Below, in pieces: positions 1 to 7,480 of a stretch of DNA of 56,011 bases. Where the stretch lies: contig JBBRYB010000023.1 in assembly GCA_038238115.1 (NCBI GenBank), positions 1-56,011 on the forward strand, read 5' to 3'. Within the stretch, counting starts at the first letter, position 1, and each line of letters starts with the position of its first letter. This DNA is from JBBRYB01 sp038238115 (GTDB lineage: Bacteria > Actinomycetota > Actinomycetes > Propionibacteriales > Nocardioidaceae). Below the pieces are notes generated by a model. The model did not search any database and had not been told where the DNA came from. It saw only the letters and a program-made list of their open reading frames with translations. Both the position numbers and the translations under genes were made by a program.

Positions 1-413
1 AGCGAGCCGTCGGCGAGCTCCACATTCTCCTTCGCCGGCACTGCCCACCCGACCTCGAGGTGCTGCTGGCGCCGTTCGATGTCGCGCTGGCCGTCAACAC
101 CGTCGTGCAACCGGATCTGCTCGTCACTCGGCGGTCGGACACCACCGAGACGGACCTCCCGGTCGCGCCGCTGCTCGCCCTCGAGGTGCTCTCCCCCAGC
201 ACGCGCCACATCGACCTCGGGCTGAAGCGCGCTCGCTACGAGACCGCCGGGTCGCCGTCGTACTGGGTGTTCGACCCCGCCGAGCCGTCGATGACGGTCT
301 GGGAGCTCGAAGCAGGACGGTACGTCGAACGGGCCCGCGTCACGGGCGACGATAACTGCATAGTCACAGCTCCGTACCGGATGACGCTCCGACCGGCCGA
401 CCTGCTGGGCTGA
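1..413 (+). CDS. Uma2 family (DUF820) putative endonuclease, 3' part only
   Basis: The frame is open from the first bases of the window, so the true start lies upstream. The visible 137 residues contain the Uma2/DUF820 core: the VQPDLLV segment, then LALEVLSPSTRHID and the K-R-A-R-Y-E helix, then the YWVFDP strand. Uma2 proteins have a PD-(D/E)XK-like nuclease fold; the Asp of PDLLV and the Glu of LALEVLS fit the metal-binding positions. The substrate is unknown for most members, and they are very common in actinobacteria and cyanobacteria. An internal GTG at 60 would give a shorter protein but would cut the conserved N-terminal half, so it is probably not the start. Family assignment is fairly secure; biological role is not. 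Confidence 0.8.
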   Translation, partial: RAVGELHILLRRHCPPDLEVLLAPFDVALAVNTVVQPDLLVTRRSDTTETDLPVAPLLALEVLSPSTRHIDLGLKRARYETAGSPSYWVFDPAEPSMTVWELEAGRYVERARVTGDDNCIVTAPYRMTLRPADLLG

Positions 414-450
414 CGTCTCTGGTCTGTCCTCTTGGGGAATGCCGGAGCCT

Positions 451-540
451 CACACCGGAACCGCGCCTGTGCGCGAAACTTGTCCCCGACCGGGCCGAAT
501 TCCACACCACAACCGCGCCTGTGCGCGAAACTTGTCGCCG
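451..540. repeat. Two-copy imperfect direct repeat, 52-bp period
   Basis: Two copies of a unit containing CGCGCCTGTGCGCGAAACTT lie at about 451-484 and 503-536. The longest identical core is 459-484 against 511-536 (26 bp), and the flanking CACACC is also shared. They sit in the non-coding stretch between the Uma2 fragment and mug (414-681), in which I see nothing else. It could be an intergenic repeat family or a pair of protein-binding sites. Confidence 0.7.
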
Positions 541-681
541 TGCCGGGCGCCTCGTCGTTCCCATGGCGCGCCGGGATGCTCTCGGGCTACCTGTGATGCC
601 CGAGCCAAAACGACGTACGACATCATCGGCGTCGAAGTCGAGGTTGTCTCCTGCGTCGGCGCGCCCTTAGGCTCCCCGACC

Positions 682-1257
682 ATGCCAAGACTCAGCCGCT
701 CCGACCTGGAGTCGTTCCGCGACGCCACAGTCCCCGACCTGCTCGGGCCTGGTCTCCGGCTGCTCTTCGTGGGGATCAACCCAGGCCTCTGGACCGCGGC
801 GACCCAGGCCCATTTCGCCCGCCCCGGGAACCGGTTCTACCCGGCGCTGCTGAAGGCGGGCATCATCACCCGGCCAATCAGCCCGAGCGCCGGCATGACC
901 GACGACGACCGCGAGCACCTGGTACGGCGTGGCGTCGGCATCACCAACCTGGTAGCCCGGGCGACGGCGCGCGCCGACGAGCTGACCGCCGAGGAGCTCC
1001 AGGACGGGGGCAGGCAGCTGCTGGCCCTGGTCGACAAGGAGTCGCCTCGAGTCGTCGCCATCGCCGGCGTGACGGCGTACCGGGCCGCCTTCGGTCTCCG
1101 GGGAGCCCAGGTGGGAGCTCAGCCGAGCGGGCTCGGCGGTGCCGCGCTGTGGGTCGTACCGAACCCGAGCGGGCTCAACGCGCACGACACCATCGAGAGC
1201 CTGTCGCACGCCTACGGCCAAGCGGCCCGAGCCGCCGGCATCGCCCTTCCTGACTGA
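682..1257 (+). CDS. mug: G/U mismatch-specific uracil-DNA glycosylase Mug
   Basis: A 191-residue protein of the Mug/TDG branch of uracil-DNA glycosylases, which remove uracil and ethenocytosine opposite guanine in base-excision repair. Visible family motifs are the GINPG segment (residues about 32-36, catalytic Asn region), followed by the FARPGNRFYPALLKAG stretch, and near the C-terminus the PNPSGLNAH loop that intercalates at the mismatch. The length fits the family. I place the start at ATG 682, just before the conserved region; the frame is open further upstream to 439, but that stretch is arginine-rich and carries the intergenic repeats. It is a housekeeping repair gene and looks intact. 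Confidence 0.92.
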   Translation: MPRLSRSDLESFRDATVPDLLGPGLRLLFVGINPGLWTAATQAHFARPGNRFYPALLKAGIITRPISPSAGMTDDDREHLVRRGVGITNLVARATARADELTAEELQDGGRQLLALVDKESPRVVAIAGVTAYRAAFGLRGAQVGAQPSGLGGAALWVVPNPSGLNAHDTIESLSHAYGQAARAAGIALPD

Positions 1258-1544
1258 CGGTCAAGGGTCGGCGAAGTGGGCCAACGCCGTCAGGCGACTC
1301 AGGATCCGAGAAGCGCCAGCGAGGCATTCATTCCCAGACCGTGATTCCCCGGTCTCGGGCGGCACTAGCGAGGCCAACATCGAAGGTGCCCAGATCTCCA
1401 GGAAGCTGCTCTGCGGCGAGGATTACGCAACAGGCCGGAAGCTCGACGAGTCGCCGCCCGTAGGAGCGCGGACGTGCTAGGGCGTCCGCGTGGAGCTCCA
1501 CGCTTGTCACGTCGAGTCGCCGCTGCTGAGGATCAACTCAGCGG
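1258..1544. other. Intergenic region with no clear gene
   Basis: About 290 bases between mug and the VapBC promoter. No convincing start signal or conserved gene is seen. A minus-strand frame (about 1510 to 1328) ends in a sequence resembling the C-terminal tail of a PIN-domain toxin (TFD...AAR-DRGI-TVW), so a small toxin relic is possible but weakly supported. Confidence 0.4.
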
Positions 1545-1573
1545 GGTAGAATGGTAGACGGACAAGGTAGATT
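1545..1573 (+). promoter_or_regulatory. vapBC promoter with triple GGTAGA repeat
   Basis: Three copies of GGTAGA at 1545-1550, 1553-1558 and 1566-1571. The last overlaps a good -10 box, TAGATT (1568-1573), which ends six bases before the ATG at 1580. The transcript would then begin at or next to the start codon (leaderless). The repeats are plausible VapB binding sites for autoregulation; that is inference. Confidence 0.5.
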
Positions 1574-1579
1574 AGCGTC

Positions 1580-1831
1580 ATGAGCTTGAACATCAAGAAC
1601 GAGCGGGTGCATGGACTCGCCCGCGAGGCTGCTCGCCGGACCGGCCACAGCCAGACACAGGTAGTCGAGGAAGCCCTCGAGCTCCTTATGCAGCGCCTCG
1701 ACGAGGTGTCGGAAACGCGTCGTGAGATTGTGCTCGAGCTGCTGCGCGACTTCGACCGCCGCATGTCGCCGGCGGATCGGCAGCGGCTCTCGACCGAGGG
1801 GCTGTACGACGAGGCCGGGCTGCCAGCATGA
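1580..1831 (+). CDS. vapB: VapB-family type II antitoxin
   Basis: An 83-residue protein starting MSLNIKNERVHGLAREAA, the typical N-terminus of the Rv0623-like VapB family: a short strand and helix used for DNA binding, followed by a helical stretch and a toxin-wrapping C-terminal tail. It should neutralise the PIN RNase encoded by the next gene and repress the operon with it. The last codons overlap the toxin start (ATGA, 1828-1831), a classic antitoxin-toxin coupling. There is no Shine-Dalgarno sequence before 1580, but a -10 box lies six bases upstream, suggesting leaderless translation. Confidence 0.88.
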   Translation: MSLNIKNERVHGLAREAARRTGHSQTQVVEEALELLMQRLDEVSETRREIVLELLRDFDRRMSPADRQRLSTEGLYDEAGLPA

Positions 1832-2220
1832 TCGTCGACACGTCAGCGGTCATCGCAGTCCTCAAGGATGAGCCAGAGCGCGACGCCTTGTTGGGCGCAC
1901 TGCTCGCCAGTGACCGGCGGTGGATGTCTGCGGCGAGCTACCTGGAGACCGCGATCGTGGTCGACGGATTGGGCGACCCGGTCAAGTCGCGTCGACTCGA
2001 CGACATTCTCGCCGCGTTGAAAGTCGAGATTGTGGATGTCACCACCACACAGGTTCTGCTAGCCCGGCAGGCGTACCGAGACTACGGGAAAGGAAGCGGC
2101 CACCCTGCCGGACTGAACTTCGGGGACCTCTTCTCTTACGCATTGGCGCATGACGCCGGAGAACCGCTGCTGTACAAGGGGGACGACTTCTCGCAGACCG
2201 ATCTGCGCCTGGCAATCTGA
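1828..2220 (+). CDS. vapC: VapC-family PIN-domain RNase toxin
   Basis: A 130-residue PIN-domain protein. The first catalytic Asp is in MIVDTSAVIAV, a conserved Glu follows in the AASYLETAIV helix, and the later acidic pair lies in LNFGDLFSYALA and KGDDFSQTDL. VapC toxins are Mg-dependent endoribonucleases that usually cut initiator tRNA or rRNA loops. It overlaps the antitoxin by four bases and should be co-translated with it. Complete and intact; the specific RNA target cannot be told from sequence. Confidence 0.9.
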   Translation: MIVDTSAVIAVLKDEPERDALLGALLASDRRWMSAASYLETAIVVDGLGDPVKSRRLDDILAALKVEIVDVTTTQVLLARQAYRDYGKGSGHPAGLNFGDLFSYALAHDAGEPLLYKGDDFSQTDLRLAI

Positions 2221-2246
2221 GCCTTGGAGTGGGTCCTTGCGGCCGC

Positions 2247-2882
2247 TCAGACTTCGTGCTTGTTGGACCAGACGAGATGCAAGGCGTGTGGCAGGGCCCA
2301 CCCACCGAGGCGGGTGAGCCCGGCGTCCTCGTCCAGGATCCCCAGCGCCTGCCAGAGCGGCGTCAAGACTGTGGCGGCCATGTCGAGGGCCGACTCGTCA
2401 CCTTCCGGATCGTCGGAGTCGTTTTCGATCTCTGGAGATGTGGTGATGTCGCGGATTGCTGCTGCCCCGCTGAACGGCGCACCTGGCCCGCGGCGTACCA
2501 GTCCGACGACCATGCCGAACCAGTCCGCGTGCAGCAGCGCGGCGACCGCGGCCTGCTCCTCCGGATCAGTCTGAGGGTCGTCGGGTGGGCTGATCGTCGC
2601 GGCGGCCGCTTGGCTCCACAGCTCGTCGTCGTTGGAGGGCGTCGTACGGCGCCATCCGCACGCCTCAACGAAGTAGCCGAACGGCCAACCGCCCTCCTCG
2701 ACTCCACGACGAAGCCGCGACTGAGCGTGCGCCATCTCCGGCTGAGGAGGCGGGGAGCTCAGAACCTGCCCGCAGGCCCTCCGGAGCAGCTCATCGGCCG
2801 CTAGGTCGGCCCGGTCCCATGCGGCGAGAAACTCCTCAGTGTCTTCGTCATCGAAGTCCCATGGCTCGTCGTCATCAGGCAT
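2247..2882 (-). CDS. Hypothetical acidic protein
   Basis: A 211-residue protein that I do not recognise. Its N-terminus is very acidic (DDDEPWDFDDEDTEE), and the middle is helical with a hydrophobic segment, WFGMVVGLVRR, followed by a glycine- and proline-rich turn. I prefer this frame over the overlapping plus-strand frame because the plus-strand translation is arginine-rich and shadow-like. It is convergent with vapC (27-base gap) and divergent from the MNT/HEPN pair, with the promoter region between 2883 and 2976. No signal peptide or catalytic motif is visible. It may be an orphan gene of the island. Confidence 0.6.
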   Translation of the reverse strand: MPDDDEPWDFDDEDTEEFLAAWDRADLAADELLRRACGQVLSSPPPQPEMAHAQSRLRRGVEEGGWPFGYFVEACGWRRTTPSNDDELWSQAAAATISPPDDPQTDPEEQAAVAALLHADWFGMVVGLVRRGPGAPFSGAAAIRDITTSPEIENDSDDPEGDESALDMAATVLTPLWQALGILDEDAGLTRLGGWALPHALHLVWSNKHEV

Positions 2883-2952
2883 CCTTCAAGACTGGCACTG
2901 AGCGCGACCCGCGCATAGAGTCGCCCTGTTTCCTCGGCCGGGGTACGACGTG

Positions 2953-2970
2953 ATATCGCGGCGATATACT
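2953..2970 (+). promoter_or_regulatory. Palindromic operator overlapping the -10 box of the MNT/HEPN operon
   Basis: A perfect inverted repeat, ATATCGC-G-GCGATAT (2953-2967), overlaps the -10 hexamer TATACT (2965-2970). The hexamer ends six bases before the GTG at 2977. The antitoxin carries a Cro/C1-type helix-turn-helix, so binding here for autorepression is a natural inference. Confidence 0.6.
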
Positions 2971-2976
2971 CAGCCC

Positions 2977-3432
2977 GTGGAAGGCGACGCAGGGCAGATC
3001 CGTGACGCCCGCCTGCGCGCCGGACTGACGCAGCGGGAGCTTGCCGCTCGATCGGGCGTTCGCCAGTCGAACATCGCTGCCTACGAGACCGGTCGAAGGC
3101 GACCGACTCCGTCGATGCTCAGCCGGCTGCTCCAGGCGGCTCGGCCGCGCCCGTCCGCCGTGGTGGACCAGCACCGGCAACAGGTGGCGGCCGCGGCAGC
3201 TCGCCACCACGCCACCAACCTCCGGGTGTTCGGCTCAATCGCGCGCGGTGATGACGTACCCGGCAGCGACCTCGATCTGCTCGTCACGTTCGACTCGTCC
3301 GCGTCGCTGCTCGACCAGGTGGGACTGATCCACGACCTCGAGTCCTTGCTAGGCGTGTCCGTCGACGTACTCTCCGATCGCGCACTGCGAGATCGTGACG
3401 ACGCCATCCGCGGCGAAGCCATCCCACTGTGA
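2977..3432 (+). CDS. mntA: HTH plus MNT-type minimal nucleotidyltransferase antitoxin
   Basis: A 151-residue two-domain protein. Residues about 6-55 form a Cro/C1-type helix-turn-helix (LTQRELAARSGVRQSNIAAYE). Residues about 80-150 form a minimal nucleotidyltransferase with the GSx10DxD signature: G86-S87 then D98 and D100. In MNT/HEPN modules the MNT protein adenylylates (AMPylates) and so inactivates the HEPN RNase; that is established for MntA-HepT. I chose GTG 2977 over the upstream GTG 2950, which precedes the -10 box. The fused HTH also makes it a likely autorepressor through the palindrome just upstream. It overlaps the toxin gene by four bases (GTGA). Confidence 0.85.
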   Translation: MEGDAGQIRDARLRAGLTQRELAARSGVRQSNIAAYETGRRRPTPSMLSRLLQAARPRPSAVVDQHRQQVAAAAARHHATNLRVFGSIARGDDVPGSDLDLLVTFDSSASLLDQVGLIHDLESLLGVSVDVLSDRALRDRDDAIRGEAIPL

Positions 3433-3806
3433 ATGGCGACTCAGGTGGAGCCTGGGTGGCCTCCACCTACGGCTTCCGGGTCCGTGACGCACTCCTCGAC
3501 CTGCTCGCGTTCAGCCAGATGTCCGATCGGCTGGTGGCACACGGACACGAGGCCTACCTGCGAGACGAGACCCGCCGGCTCGCCGCTGAGGCCATCACCC
3601 ATCGCATCGGAGAAGCGGTCACGAGACTCACCCCTGAGTTCGTGAGTGCGCATCCGAGCGTCGCCTGGCGGCAGATCAAGGGAATGCGCAACCTGGTCGC
3701 GCACGACTACGGCCGAGTGGACTACGAGATCGTCTGGAACACCCTCACGAGCGACGTGCCCGCGGTTGCGGCATACGTGCGCACGTTGCTGGACCGCCAG
3801 AATTAG
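3429..3806 (+). CDS. hepT: HepT-like HEPN RNase toxin (DUF86)
   Basis: A 125-residue helical HEPN protein. It carries the active-site motif Rx4HxY as R87-N-L-V-A-H92-D-Y94 near the C-terminal third, exactly the form seen in HepT ribonucleases, where the Tyr is the residue AMPylated by the partner MNT. The start GTG overlaps the mntA stop, so both are translated together. The 66 bases downstream, up to the convergent helicase gene, contain short hairpins. Both residues needed for RNase action are present, so the module looks functional. Confidence 0.88.
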   Translation: MNGDSGGAWVASTYGFRVRDALLDLLAFSQMSDRLVAHGHEAYLRDETRRLAAEAITHRIGEAVTRLTPEFVSAHPSVAWRQIKGMRNLVAHDYGRVDYEIVWNTLTSDVPAVAAYVRTLLDRQN

Positions 3807-3872
3807 CCAGCGCTGCGCCCGAAGGAAGTGGCCTTCAATCATCACTGCCGAGCAGCCAACGCCGACACCTCG

Positions 3873-5547
3873 TCAGGTGACAACATGTTCCGAGTTGTCA
3901 CCAAGTGACCGCTCGAGTCGCCGCGCGAGCTCCGGCCCACCGACGCTGGTGATGTAGTCCAGGTCCCCGCAGACGATCAGCTCGTCGCGGGCGCGGGACA
4001 GTCCGACATACAGCCGTTCCTTGGCCCGGTCCCGCGACGTCGACTCGTTGACGGCGAGGATGATGACGCGTCGTTCGAGACCCTTGAAGCCGAGCACGTG
4101 TCCGTAGAACACCTGGTCGTCGTCCCAGAAGGACGCCCAGTACTCGTCCTGTCCCTCGTCCTGTCGTGCCGTCTGCTCGGGATGACGTGAGCCGGTCGTC
4201 AGCAGTGCGACGTCCTGGGGACGCCAACCGGCTTCGAGGACGGCGTCGACGGCCTCGTCGGCGACGCAGATCGCCTCCTCCGCCGCGCACGGCAGGTAGC
4301 GCACGCGCGGGCCGTTTCCCCCGCGCAGTCGCATGCGGGTAAGCCCGAGCGGCTGGAAGGTCTCGGCGATCTGCCGGGTGTTGCGCAGGTTGTGTTCGAG
4401 CACGAACACGGCCTGGCACTCGGCATCCCGCCGAAGCGCGCGAACACGCGCTGCCCCTCGTCGCTGAAGATCGTCAGGCCGCCGGTTTCCGGGTCCTTCA
4501 GGGCAGCCACGACCGCGGGCCACCACTCGTCCGCGAAGTCCTGCGCCTCGTCGACCACGACGGCGTCGAAGCGCTTGCCCACGTCGAGACGTTCGGCGAT
4601 GGACACCATCATCTTCGGGAGGCGCTGCTCCCAGTAGTCGCTGTCCTCGTCGCCGTCAGGAGAGGGTTCGGCGCCCCACTCCTCCATTCCCAGCCCATGG
4701 AAGGTGCCCACGTACGACGGCTGTTCCCGTCGGTCCCAGCCGCTGGTCACCCGCTTGAAGTACGTCGCCAGGCCGCGTGAGTAGCACACGAGCGCGACTC
4801 GCTTGCCGTCCTTGCGCAGGCGGCGGGCCTGCTCCATCGCCAGCCAGGTCTTGCCGGACCCGGCGCCGCCGCGGATCTCCATGCGCCGGATGAGCTTGGA
4901 GAACTCCAGCAGCATGGCCTGCTGCTCGGTGAGGCGATCGGCCAACGCATCCCGCTCGGTGCGAGGCTGATCACGTCGGCCTGCGGCAGGCCGCGCCCCC
5001 TGAGGATGTCGGCTAGAACCTCGACGTCCTCGGCGGTCGGGACGCGGCACGACGACTGCTGCCGTACGGCGATCGAGCCGATCCGCCCGACCAGGTCGTC
5101 GAGGTCGTCCCGGCCGAAGACCATGTGGCGTGGGCAGTCGGGCAGCGCGAAGTCGTCGGCGATCCTGGTGAACGGGAAGACGACGGCGTGTGCCCAACGG
5201 ATCCGCCCGCGGCTGCCCCATCGCGGATCGCTCTCGACATACGTCCGCAGGCCGTACATCCCTTCTCGCGCCTGCCGGACCGGGTCGATGCGGTTGCTCT
5301 TTCCGTTCTGCCCGGTCGTCACCCAGTGGTCGCCGTCGTGGGTGATCTGCCCGCCCTTGACCTCGAGCACGGCGAACCCCGCCCCAGGCAGGGCGAGGAA
5401 AAAGTCCACCTCCGCGTTCTTGTGGTCATCGGTGACGCGGAGGTTCGGCCAGACCCGGTCCGTCGGACGGATCGATCCTTCGAGGACGCGCGCGACGACC
5501 CGCTCGCCCTCCGAGGCATGGCTCGCGTCGTCGTCGAGTCCAGGCAC
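3873..5547 (-). pseudogene. NERD-domain UvrD-like helicase, broken by two frameshifts
   Basis: Three minus-strand frames join into one about 558-residue protein. From 5547: an N-terminal NERD nuclease-related domain (EVDFFLALPG, then LEVKGG). After a shift near 4960-4970 it continues in a second frame with Walker A (RGGAGSGKTWLA), then FHGLGMEEW and Walker B (VVVDEAQDF). After another shift near 4420-4432 the third frame carries the C-terminal helicase motifs (LEHNLRNTRQIAE, GFKGLERRVIIL, ERLYVGLSRARDEL). Each shift fits one missing base. Family members are single chains of this length, so the gene is inactive, phase-off or mis-sequenced here. The predicted role is superfamily 1A DNA unwinding with a possible nuclease domain. 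Confidence 0.82.
3876..3902. terminator. Perfect 9-bp stem hairpin at a convergent gene junction
   Basis: GGTGACAAC (3876-3884), a nine-base loop, then GTTGTCACC (3894-3902). It lies at the junction of hepT (+) and the helicase (-), inside the last codons of the latter. There is no T-run, so it may be a bidirectional terminator of the actinobacterial type or an RNA-stabilising hairpin. A weaker hairpin, GAAGG/CCTTC, sits at 3821-3836. Confidence 0.45.
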
Positions 5548-5681
5548 GAGTTAGCTCCTTCAAGACAGGCAACGGGCGCGTCCGCAAGGCACCCGGGGCC
5601 TCCCGATTCTTTCACGGTACGCAGTTGGCCTCGGCGGTTTAGGGTAGGACGCGGGCCAGAGTACGGATCGATAGGAGTGGG

Positions 5682-6526
5682 ATGGCGAGACACGGCGATT
5701 CGGAATCATCTGCACCGTTGGTACAAGATCCCACGACGCATCGCCAACGGGTTGCGGTCAAAATCGCCAGCGAGGTGGAGCGTGCAAGTCACCTTCAGGA
5801 AACCAGGCTGTCCAAGATCACCTCGCTGCTTCACGCCTTCCGCGTGCCCGACGCCCCAACGGACCTGAAGCAGGTACGTCGGGACCTCGAACAGGCGGGC
5901 GTCCACTCGATATGCCGCTGGGGGGATGAGATTCGTCGTGGCGGAGTGCTGGAGCTCAGCTCAATCAACCAGTCGGACGACGCAAGTCCATCGGGCGAAG
6001 ATCACTCCATACTGGTGAGCGTGTGGAGCCGGGGCGGCACGGTCGGTGACGAGCATCCGCTACCGGTGCGGGAACCCGTGACGAGTACAGACGTTCTCTG
6101 GTTCAACGTTGAGCCACTGTCGCCTCATCCGAGACTTGAACGCTCGGCGGCAACCAACTCGAGCGCGCTGAGGAATCTGCGAGTCGCGGAGCAGGGCCAG
6201 CGAACGCGAGCGCGCAGGAACCGAGGCGGCCAACGGCGGCGGCGGACCCCTCCGATCTGACCACACGAGCCGACGAAGTCCTGCAAGCGCTCTCACCGTG
6301 GTGCAGAGGCCTGGAGCTGGAGATGGCCAAAGATCTCCTCGCAGAAGACAAGCAGCCAAAGGTCGAAACTTATGGCGACGAGAAGGACGGGGTCCGAGGC
6401 GTGTCGGTGGCTGCTGTCATCGCCTGGGAGCTACCGGGCGACGAATTGGATGACGACGGAGTGTCCGAAGAACTCATCTTCCAAATCGTGGAGATGGTCG
6501 TCGGTGGCTTAGAGAGCCATTCCTGA
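5682..6526 (+). pseudogene. Hypothetical protein, probably one frameshifted gene
   Basis: The frame from ATG 5682 (preceded by GGAG) looks like real protein up to about residue 150 (VLWFNVEPLSPHPRLE), then turns into an arginine-rich tail ending at 6260. A second frame, open from 6140 to 6526 without a usable start until 6323, continues with protein-like sequence (DPSDLTTRADEVLQALSPW ... AWELPGDELDDDGVSEELI). A single missing base between about 6135 and 6185 would join them into one protein of about 281 residues. I recognise no domain. A -10-like TAGGGT lies at 5640-5645. The region is less GC-rich than its neighbours, which suggests transfer. If not frameshifted, it would be a 192-residue CDS (5682-6260) plus a 67-residue CDS (6323-6526). 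Confidence 0.5.
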
Positions 6527-6588
6527 GTCATGTTCGCTATCGTTGGCTCGAGGGCTCAGATCGGGAGCAGTCGTCCGGCGATCTGGGG

Positions 6589-7191
6589 ATGTACCTCACG
6601 AGATCGTTGGTGGATACATACGAGGCTTCCCAACGCATGGTAGAACGATGGGTGGAGGGATGGGAGGCCAGCTTCTACAGCAGCGACGATACGGCAGTGT
6701 CACTCGATGGCCCGAATCGTGAGCTGCGTAACACTTCGTCCATGATTGTCGAGTTTCGGAGAAGGGTCTCAGCCCTTGACCATGCTCGCCGATCCACTGT
6801 GGACAAGGCATGGTTTCCCAGATTGACAGAACTGCCGACAGAGAAGGGTAAGGGAAAAGATAACCATCAGGTCCAAGCGCTACTTTCTTCTCTAGAAACT
6901 GCGAGGGACAAGTTCGATCTACTCCTCGTGGAGATCCGTGCGGACATGGACCTATTGATGCTACAAAGTACAAGCAATTCTCAACAGTCGGCTGACCGCC
7001 TCCAGGATAAGCTCGCTAAAGTAACTGGCCTGGTTCTCGTACCAACTCTTGTCGCTGGCCTCTTCGGCGCGAACACAGCGCTCCCCGGGCAGGGCCATTG
7101 GTTCGGCTTTGACTTGATGGTTGCGCTGATGATCATCTCCGCCCTGGCGGTGTACCTGGCCATTCGTCGGGTGTCGCGACCAGCCCCTTGA
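6589..7191 (+). CDS. CorA-like two-transmembrane protein
   Basis: A 200-residue protein with a long helical cytoplasmic part (about residues 1-135) and two C-terminal membrane segments: VLVPTLVAGLFG (about 150-162) and LMVALMIISALAVYLAI (about 175-192). The layout and the G-A-N between them (FGANTALPG) recall the CorA Mg/Co transporter family, whose signature is GMN. Here it is GAN, and the soluble domain is shorter than in true CorA (about 320 residues), so transport is doubtful. The reading frame is open upstream to about 6481, so the N-terminus may be longer. GC content is clearly lower than the flanks. The 289 bases that follow (7192-7480) hold no gene I can support. Confidence 0.6.
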   Translation: MYLTRSLVDTYEASQRMVERWVEGWEASFYSSDDTAVSLDGPNRELRNTSSMIVEFRRRVSALDHARRSTVDKAWFPRLTELPTEKGKGKDNHQVQALLSSLETARDKFDLLLVEIRADMDLLMLQSTSNSQQSADRLQDKLAKVTGLVLVPTLVAGLFGANTALPGQGHWFGFDLMVALMIISALAVYLAIRRVSRPAP

Positions 7192-7480
7192 GCGTGAGCA
7201 CGCAATGCCCGCATGCAACCAGCCGCAGCGCGGTCTCTATGCGCCGTGCTCGCTCAGCATCCCCAGGAACTACGTGGCGTTGTAGCCGATCTCATCTTTG
7301 GCTCGCCGGTAGATCCCCGTCATCCGGCTATCAAACACGTGCGCGAGCTCGATGTGCGAGGATGTCGAGGCGATGTCGTCCCTCTTGGGTCGGTCGTCTT
7401 GGCCACGATAGTGATGGTGGTTGGTCGTATCTTTGCGCTTCGGTCCCCAGGACCGCTCGAGGGGAGGTGAGTCGCCAGGT

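Noticed and set aside
439..681. Long N-terminal extension of the mug frame
   Set aside because: It is arginine-rich, contains the intergenic repeat, and the Mug family begins near residue 1 of the 682 start.
2229..2804. Plus-strand 191-residue frame opposite the acidic hypothetical protein
   Set aside because: Composition is arginine- and valine-rich as in shadow frames; the minus-strand frame is more protein-like.
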